Source: Bacteroidales bacterium UBA6851
GTDB lineage: Bacteria > Bacteroidota > Bacteroidia > Bacteroidales > UBA932
Direction: 5' to 3'
DNA length: 64,000 nt
Assembly (NCBI GenBank): GCA_002451795.1
Contig: DKDJ01000006.1
Location: 84,381 to 148,380, forward strand
Position numbers and translations under genes: made by a program
Shown here: piece after piece, positions 58,853 to 64,000 of the stretch
Layout: each line of letters starts with the position of its first letter
Position numbering within the stretch: position 1 is the stretch's first letter
Notes under the pieces: generated by a model
Seen by the model: the letters and a program-made list of their open reading frames with translations, nothing else
The model's database searches: none
What the model was told of the DNA's origin: nothing

Positions 58853-60349
58853 ATGGACAAATTAAAAATCACAGCTCAGACAGAGCGATTCCGCAAAGGA
58901 TTCCCTTGGCTGGATATAGTGGCACCAGCCACCGCCGGAAGAGGCATTGAAATACTGAACGAAGCCGCAGCAGCCAGTGCAGCGGCCTACGCAGATAGCG
59001 CAGAAGTAGACGGGAGATGCAAGTTCGTCCCGGCTTCAGGAGCAGCATCACGAATGTTCAAAGACATCTTCGCAGGAATGGACGAGCCCAACGACCAGGT
59101 CCGCAAGCTCTCTGAGAATCTTGAGAAGTTTGCATTCTATACCCCTGACGTCTTCGGCTCCGCACCTTTCGATCCATGCTCCACTGCACGAAAGCTCCTT
59201 ACCGAAGAGGGGCTTGACTACGGCAGCAAGCCCAAAGGCGTACTCGCATTCCACAGATACCCTGATGAAATAAGGACGGCTCTAGCCGAACACCTTGTCG
59301 AAGGGCAGGCCTATATGCGCAATTCTGACAATACAGTAAACCTTGTCATCACCATTTCGCCAGAGCACAGACAGTTGTTCGAGGATGCGCTCGCAGAGAT
59401 CAAGGACAAATACGAAAAAAGATACGGAGTCAGATATAACATCACTTTCACCTACCAGGACAAAAACACTGATACCATAGCGGTAGGCGAAGACAACAAG
59501 CCATTCCTCAAAGAGGATGGGAGCATATTGACAAGGCCAGCTGGACACGGAGCCCTCATCTACAACCTCAATGCGACAAAGGAGGAACTGGTCTCCATCA
59601 AAAATATAGACAACGTCTGTGTGGAGAGCATGCAGCAGACCACATACTACTGGAAGAAAGTTCTTATGGGCCGTGCGCTTCAGCTCCGCGACCGTATCAG
59701 AGGCTACATATTCGCACTTGACCAGCTGACTGACACAAGAAGCGAGCTTACAAAGGCCGCCGGTGCCCCATTCATCACATTCAACCTTCCGGATGACCCT
59801 TACAGCACGGATGAATGCCAGAGCCTCTGCAACGAAATCGAGCAATTCCTCCGAGATGAACTCTGCATAGAATTACCGGAAGCAAAGAACTGCAAGGATA
59901 GGGCAATGACGCTAAGAAGCAAGCTCGACAGGCCTATCAGAGTATGCGGCATGGTTAGGAACGAAGGCGAGCCAGGCGGAGGACCGTTCATTGTCCGAGA
60001 CAAGAAGGGAGCCACTTCCCTCCAGATTCTGGAAGCTGCCCAAATAGACAAGAACAACCCTCAGGCGCTCAAAGCGCTCAGCTCCGCCACCCACTTCAAC
60101 CCGGTAGACCTCGTATGCTGTCTTGAAGACCACAATGGATGTCATTTCGACCTCCTCAGATTCGTAGACGAGGAGACAGGGCTAATCAGTCAGAAGAGCT
60201 ATAAAGGTCGTACACTCAAGGCCCTAGAACTTCCAGGCCTGTGGAACGGCTCCATGTCCGACTGGAATACGCTTTTCGTAGAAGTGCCACTTGAGACATT
60301 CAATCCAGTTAAAACAGTACTCGATCTTCTTAGACCGGCACACCAGTAG
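58853..60349 (+). CDS. DUF4301 family protein
   Basis: A 498-residue cytoplasmic protein of the DUF4301 family, found widely in Bacteroidetes. Family features are KFVPASGAASRMFKDIFAGMDEP, KPKGVLAFHRYPDEIRTALAEHL, RPAGHGALIYNLN and GMVRNEGEPGGGPFIV. The first and last resemble nucleotidyl- or phosphate-binding loops of sugar-nucleotide enzymes, but no reaction is established. It follows pdxB after 27 bases and precedes the mmd promoter. Confidence 0.85.
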   Translation: MDKLKITAQTERFRKGFPWLDIVAPATAGRGIEILNEAAAASAAAYADSAEVDGRCKFVPASGAASRMFKDIFAGMDEPNDQVRKLSENLEKFAFYTPDVFGSAPFDPCSTARKLLTEEGLDYGSKPKGVLAFHRYPDEIRTALAEHLVEGQAYMRNSDNTVNLVITISPEHRQLFEDALAEIKDKYEKRYGVRYNITFTYQDKNTDTIAVGEDNKPFLKEDGSILTRPAGHGALIYNLNATKEELVSIKNIDNVCVESMQQTTYYWKKVLMGRALQLRDRIRGYIFALDQLTDTRSELTKAAGAPFITFNLPDDPYSTDECQSLCNEIEQFLRDELCIELPEAKNCKDRAMTLRSKLDRPIRVCGMVRNEGEPGGGPFIVRDKKGATSLQILEAAQIDKNNPQALKALSSATHFNPVDLVCCLEDHNGCHFDLLRFVDEETGLISQKSYKGRTLKALELPGLWNGSMSDWNTLFVEVPLETFNPVKTVLDLLRPAHQ

Positions 60350-60371
60350 TGTGTTGAATTGATTTTTTTAC

Positions 60372-60379
60372 TATCTTTG
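60372..60379 (+). promoter_or_regulatory. Predicted -7 box of the mmd operon
   Basis: TATCTTTG matches TAnnTTTG, 36 bases before the mmdA start. The expected -33 box is not clear. Confidence 0.5.
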
Positions 60380-60415
60380 TGTGTTTGTTTAGTAGTATAT
60401 AGCACATAAAGATAT

Positions 60416-61978
60416 ATGAGTATCCAGCAAGAAAAAATCAAGGAATTGGTTGAGCGCAGGGCTTCCGCGAAACTCGGTGGGGGGCAAAAGCGCATAGATG
60501 CCCAGCATGGCAAAGGCAAACTCACTGCCCGTGAGAGACTTGCACTTCTGCTTGACGAGGGCAGTTTTGAAGAGTTCGATATGTTTGTGCAGCACCGCTG
60601 CACTGATTTCGGGATGGAGGCATCCCATACAGACGGAGACGGCGTCGTTACCGGACAGGGTACAATTGACGGCCGTCTCGTTTATGTATTTGCACAGGAC
60701 TTCACCGTCAACGGAGGATCATTGTCCAAGACCATGTCAGAAAAAATCTGCAAGGTTATGGATATGGCTGTAAGAAACGGTGCTCCTATCATCGGGCTCA
60801 ATGATTCAGGTGGAGCTCGTATCCAGGAAGGAATTGATGCACTTGCCGGATACGGAGAGATTTTTGAGCGCAACATCCTTGCAAGCGGAGTTGTACCGCA
60901 GATAAGCGGCATCTTCGGACCTTGCGCCGGCGGAGCCGTCTACTCCCCTGCCCTTACTGACTTCACCCTCATGGTGGAGAACACATCTTATATGTTTCTT
61001 ACTGGACCTTCAGTAGTCAAGTCAGTTACCGGAGAGGTAGTCGATCAGGAGACCCTCGGCGGAGCGAGTGTACACACCTCCAAGTCAGGAGTTGCACATT
61101 TCAGCGCACCTGACGAGCAGACTGGTATCGAAACCATCAAGAAGCTCCTCTCTTTCCTCCCTCAGAACAATCTTGAGACAGCACCAGAAAGACCTACATC
61201 AGACCCTGTGGGCCGTATGGAGGAGAGTCTCAACAATATCATCCCGGATAACCCCAACAAGGCTTACGACATGTGCGGAGTCATCGGCGCCATCGTGGAT
61301 GACGGAGAGTTCTTCGAAGTACATAAGAACTTCGCCAAGAACATAATTGTGGGATTCGCCCACATGGGAGGCCGGAGTGTCGGTATCGTTGCCAACCAGC
61401 CAAATGTTCTTGCCGGATGCCTTGACATCAACGCATCCCGTAAAGCATCAAGATTCGTACGCTTCTGCGATGCATTCAACATTCCTCTCGTTACACTTGT
61501 AGACGTTCCAGGATTCCTCTGCGGAACCAATCAGGAATATGGCGCTATCATTTCCAACGGAGCCAAACTTCTCTATGCATACGGAGAAGCCACCGTACCT
61601 AAGGTCACCGTCACACTCCGAAAGAGTTACGGCGGAGCGCACATCGTGATGAGTTGCAAGCAGCTTCGTGGTGACATCAACTACGCCTGGCCATCAGCCA
61701 ACTTTGCAGTCATGGGTGCCGAGGGTGCAGTAGGCATCATTTACGGCAAGGAGCTCAAGGCAGAAACAGATCCAGCCAAAAGCGCAGCCCTCGCCGAGCA
61801 GAAGAAGCAGGAATACAATGACCTTTTCTGCAACCCTTATCAGGCAGCGAAGAAAGGTTATATCGAAGATATCATTGAGCCACGTAATACACGTTTCCGC
61901 GTAATCAGGGCTCTCGAGACATTGAACGGCAAACGCCAGGAAATTCCGGCCAAGAAACATGACAACCTTCCTTTATAA
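60416..61978 (+). CDS. mmdA: Methylmalonyl-CoA decarboxylase alpha / acyl-CoA carboxyltransferase subunit
   Basis: A 520-residue carboxyltransferase. The typical motifs are RIDAQHGKGKLTARERLALLLDEGSF, IIGLNDSGGARIQEG, GGAVYSPALTDF, VDVPGFLCGTNQEYGAII and AVMGAEGAVGIIYGKEL. It moves the carboxyl group from methylmalonyl-CoA to biotin. Sequence alone does not separate it from propionyl-CoA carboxylase beta, but the neighbours OadG, biotin carrier and the membrane beta subunit identify the sodium-pumping decarboxylase. It heads the operon and overlaps the OadG-like gene by 20 bases. Confidence 0.93.
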   Translation: MSIQQEKIKELVERRASAKLGGGQKRIDAQHGKGKLTARERLALLLDEGSFEEFDMFVQHRCTDFGMEASHTDGDGVVTGQGTIDGRLVYVFAQDFTVNGGSLSKTMSEKICKVMDMAVRNGAPIIGLNDSGGARIQEGIDALAGYGEIFERNILASGVVPQISGIFGPCAGGAVYSPALTDFTLMVENTSYMFLTGPSVVKSVTGEVVDQETLGGASVHTSKSGVAHFSAPDEQTGIETIKKLLSFLPQNNLETAPERPTSDPVGRMEESLNNIIPDNPNKAYDMCGVIGAIVDDGEFFEVHKNFAKNIIVGFAHMGGRSVGIVANQPNVLAGCLDINASRKASRFVRFCDAFNIPLVTLVDVPGFLCGTNQEYGAIISNGAKLLYAYGEATVPKVTVTLRKSYGGAHIVMSCKQLRGDINYAWPSANFAVMGAEGAVGIIYGKELKAETDPAKSAALAEQKKQEYNDLFCNPYQAAKKGYIEDIIEPRNTRFRVIRALETLNGKRQEIPAKKHDNLPL

Positions 61979-62378
61979 TATACTGCCCCTCACCGCCGGG
62001 TCAGACAAGATGGCCCAGACGGATCCTCATGGATGGACGCTGACCCTCATTAGTGTCGGCGTTGTGTTCGTAGCTCTGATTATCCTGTATTTTCTATACA
62101 CTTTTTCAGGCAACATCTTCTCCGGAAAGTTCAAGCTCACTTCAGGCAAGAAAAAGTCTGCCAAGTCCTCCGATATGGATTTAGTGGCCGCAGCCATCGC
62201 CCTCGCAGTCAATGCTGAGACTTCATCAGCAGAGACCGAGGTGGCCATAGCTACAGCACTTCACCTATATCTGAGCGACTCTGTTCACGACATCGAGCCA
62301 GGCTTCATAACCATCCGGCAAAACCCGGCATCGCTCTGGGCTAATAAGCAGTTTAATTTCAGAAAATCAACAAAGTAA
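61959..62378 (+). CDS. OadG/MmdD-like small membrane subunit
   Basis: A 139-residue protein with one membrane helix (LISVGVVFVALIILYFLYTF) and a charged cytoplasmic part. The OadG family stabilises the decarboxylase membrane complex. The C-terminal part (AIALAVNAETSSAETEVAIATALHLYL) matches Bacteroidetes OadG extensions. It overlaps mmdA by 20 bases; the ATG at 62010 would leave a shorter form beginning just before the helix. The next gene starts at its stop (overlap 1 base). Confidence 0.82.
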   Translation: MTTFLYNILPLTAGSDKMAQTDPHGWTLTLISVGVVFVALIILYFLYTFSGNIFSGKFKLTSGKKKSAKSSDMDLVAAAIALAVNAETSSAETEVAIATALHLYLSDSVHDIEPGFITIRQNPASLWANKQFNFRKSTK

Positions 62379-62812
62379 TGAAAGAATATAAATTTAAGAT
62401 TAACGGCAAGGAATTCTGTGTTGCCGTAAATGGCATAAGTGGCACCAAGGCTGATGTCACTGTCAACGGAGTAAATTATGATGTAGAACTTGAGAATGCC
62501 GTTGCTCCGGCACCAGCTGCACCAGTTCAAGCTGCACCAGCAGCAGCCGCATCCCCTGCACCTGCCGCCAAGGCTGCAAGCCCTGCACCAGCAGCAGGAG
62601 GGAAAGCCATCGTATCCCCTCTTCCAGGAGTTATCATCAGCGTAGATGTCAAAGAGGGATCTGTAGTTAAAAGAGGACAGAAAGTAGCTGTAATTGAGGC
62701 CATGAAGATGGAGAATGACATTCTTGCAGACGTAGATGGCACAGTTACCGCCGTACACGTGTCCAAAGGCGACACAGTAGCTGAGGACGCTAAAATCGTG
62801 ACCATCGCATAA
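62378..62812 (+). CDS. Biotin carboxyl-carrier subunit of methylmalonyl-CoA decarboxylase
   Basis: A 144-residue biotin/lipoyl carrier. An N-terminal beta-domain (KFKINGKEFCVAVNG) is followed by an Ala/Pro-rich linker (about residues 45-75) and a biotinyl domain with the biotin Lys in EAMKMEND. The linker lets the biotin swing between the carboxyltransferase and the membrane beta subunit. It overlaps both neighbours by 1 base (TAATG), so subunit stoichiometry is likely set by translational coupling. Confidence 0.92.
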   Translation: MKEYKFKINGKEFCVAVNGISGTKADVTVNGVNYDVELENAVAPAPAAPVQAAPAAAASPAPAAKAASPAPAAGGKAIVSPLPGVIISVDVKEGSVVKRGQKVAVIEAMKMENDILADVDGTVTAVHVSKGDTVAEDAKIVTIA

Positions 62813-63954
62813 TGGAGACCGTAATAGAGAGTCTGCAGCAGTTCTGGCAGTTCACAGGATTCTACAACTGCACATGGCAGCACCTCGTGATGATATGTAT
62901 CGGACTGATCTTCGTCACTTTAGGTATTGTCAAAAAATGGGAGCCACTGCTATTGGTCCCAATCGGATTTGGTATGATTATCGGCAACATTCCGCTTCCT
63001 TCCGGAATGAATGTCAGTATCTATGAGGAGGGTTCCGTACTCAACATTCTCTATCAGGGTGTAAGACAGGGATGGTATCCGCCGCTAATTTTCCTCGGTA
63101 TCGGAGCCATGACGGACTTCTCAGCCTTGATTTCTCAGCCTCGGCTCATACTTATCGGAGCAGCAGCACAGATGGGTATTTTCGGGGCATACCTACTAGC
63201 TTTGGCTATCGGGTTCGCTCCTAACGAGGCAGGTGCTATCGGCATTATCGGAGGCGCAGACGGTCCTACTGCCATTTTCTTGAGTTCCAAACTTGCCCCT
63301 GAGCTGATGGGAGCTATCGCAGTGTCTGCTTATTCATACATGGCATTGGTTCCGGTTATCCAGAAACCTATCATGTTGCTCCTAACAAGCAAGAAAGAAA
63401 GAGTCATCAGGATGAAAAAGCCGCGTGTGGTAAGCCAGAAGGAGAAGATTGTATTCCCTATCATCGGTTTCATCTGCACCGCTTTCATTGTTCCTTCAGG
63501 ACTTCCACTTTTGGGTATGCTCTTCTTTGGAAATCTTCTCAAAGAAAGTGGTGTAACCAAGAGACTTGCGACCACCGTAAGCGGACCGCTCATTGATGTA
63601 GTTACCACCCTTATCGGTGTGACTGTTGGAGCGTCCACACAGGCAGACGTATTCCTAACTGGCAATTCCGTGAAGATTTTCGGACTCGGACTTCTCTCAT
63701 TCGTTATTGCCACAACATGCGGAGTGTTGTTTGTGAAGTTCATGAACTTATTCCTTCCTGAAGGAAAGAAGATTAATCCGCTCATCGGAAATGCTGGTGT
63801 ATCCGCAGTACCAGATGCTGCTCGAGTATCCGAGACTGTGGGACTTGAGGCCGATCCGGGCAACCATCTACTCACCCACGCCATGGCACCGAATGTGGCA
63901 GGAGTCATCGGTTCAGCAGTTGCAGCAGGTATTCTTCTTGGTTTCCTTGGTTAA
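62812..63954 (+). CDS. mmdB: Sodium-pumping decarboxylase beta subunit
   Basis: A 380-residue polytopic inner-membrane subunit that decarboxylates carboxybiotin and expels sodium. ILYQGVRQGWYPPLIFLGIGAMTDFS, GIIGGADGPTAIFLSSKLAPEL (with the sodium-site Asp) and NAGVSAVPDAARVSETVG are invariant family blocks. The length is within range for OadB/MmdB. It ends the operon, 46 bases before the window edge, where I see only an A/T-rich stretch. Together the four genes perform methylmalonyl-CoA to propionyl-CoA decarboxylation. Confidence 0.95.
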   Translation: METVIESLQQFWQFTGFYNCTWQHLVMICIGLIFVTLGIVKKWEPLLLVPIGFGMIIGNIPLPSGMNVSIYEEGSVLNILYQGVRQGWYPPLIFLGIGAMTDFSALISQPRLILIGAAAQMGIFGAYLLALAIGFAPNEAGAIGIIGGADGPTAIFLSSKLAPELMGAIAVSAYSYMALVPVIQKPIMLLLTSKKERVIRMKKPRVVSQKEKIVFPIIGFICTAFIVPSGLPLLGMLFFGNLLKESGVTKRLATTVSGPLIDVVTTLIGVTVGASTQADVFLTGNSVKIFGLGLLSFVIATTCGVLFVKFMNLFLPEGKKINPLIGNAGVSAVPDAARVSETVGLEADPGNHLLTHAMAPNVAGVIGSAVAAGILLGFLG

Positions 63955-64000
63955 AGAGTCATAAAAAAGACATTTTGTTCCAAAAAAGAAAAAGCTCCGT

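Noticed and set aside
62521..62600. Ala/Pro-rich repeat as a separate repeat element
   Set aside because: It is the flexible linker of the biotin carrier protein, as usual for this family.
1..64000. tRNA, rRNA, CRISPR or IS elements
   Set aside because: All intergenic intervals were read by eye; none shows cloverleaf arms, regularly spaced repeats or terminal inverted repeats with a transposase.

Overview
The window is a chromosomal segment of a member of the Bacteroidales, probably from a gut or rumen, at moderate GC. The evidence is consistent: type III glutamine synthetase, repeated TAnnTTTG (-7) promoter boxes with or without a TTG/TTTG (-33) box about 20 bp upstream, few Shine-Dalgarno sites, the orders parA-parB-DUF5683-LysM transglycosylase and TPR-recF-DUF721, families largely known from Bacteroidetes (DUF4301, DUF4380, DUF5683, cysteate synthase), and a sodium-pumping methylmalonyl-CoA decarboxylase of the succinate-propionate route. 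I see no rRNA, tRNA, CRISPR array, insertion sequence or prophage. Genus cannot be fixed from the sequence.

Layout. 1-6.8 kb: the 3' part of glnN, convergent thiL, a possible 33-residue ORF, a tightly overlapped SprT-patatin-WYL operon, then a glnK-amtB operon. That operon is preceded by a leader encoding a 32-residue peptide with nine glutamine codons among codons 8-20 and by an intrinsic terminator. I read this as a glutamine-sensing transcription attenuator of the P-II/ammonium transporter operon, and it is the main find. 6.8-15 kb: envelope-stress type small membrane proteins with a lipase-like hydrolase, a DUF3298 lipoprotein, a hemerythrin-LuxR regulator divergent from an aldehyde dehydrogenase-kinase-LrgAB operon, and an HD/AlkD-like fusion. 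15-25.8 kb: obg with a structured leader, PAP2 and lipid kinase genes, the parAB-DUF5683-transglycosylase operon, rarA, an acetyltransferase and two exported proteins.

25.8-37.8 kb: cysteate synthase (sulfonolipid headgroup), rlmD, an acyltransferase, queA, an XRE regulator behind an AT-rich region with seven TGTAAA/TTTACA sites, a degenerate PyrD-like protein with PncC, and a tatA-tatC-CBM9-ABCF-dipeptidase operon. 37.8-45.7 kb: lipid kinase, phosphoethanolamine transferase and PHP protein, then MATE-DUF3737-acyltransferase and a 2-hydroxyacid dehydrogenase.

45.7-54.8 kb: a xylan-degrading locus with two secreted glycosidase-esterase fusions (GH43-esterase and GH10-feruloyl esterase), facing an operon with cyclophilin, DUF4380, a secreted esterase and cysteine desulfidase. 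No SusC/SusD pair is present. 54.8-64 kb: YebC and TPR proteins, recF-DUF721-pdxB (pdxB lacks the expected catalytic arginine), DUF4301, and the four-gene mmd operon that ends the window.

The genes point to an anaerobic fibre degrader: xylan side-chain and backbone hydrolysis, propionate formation coupled to sodium export, and ammonium-based nitrogen assimilation. All RNA pairings, promoters and operators were read by eye and have not been folded or searched.
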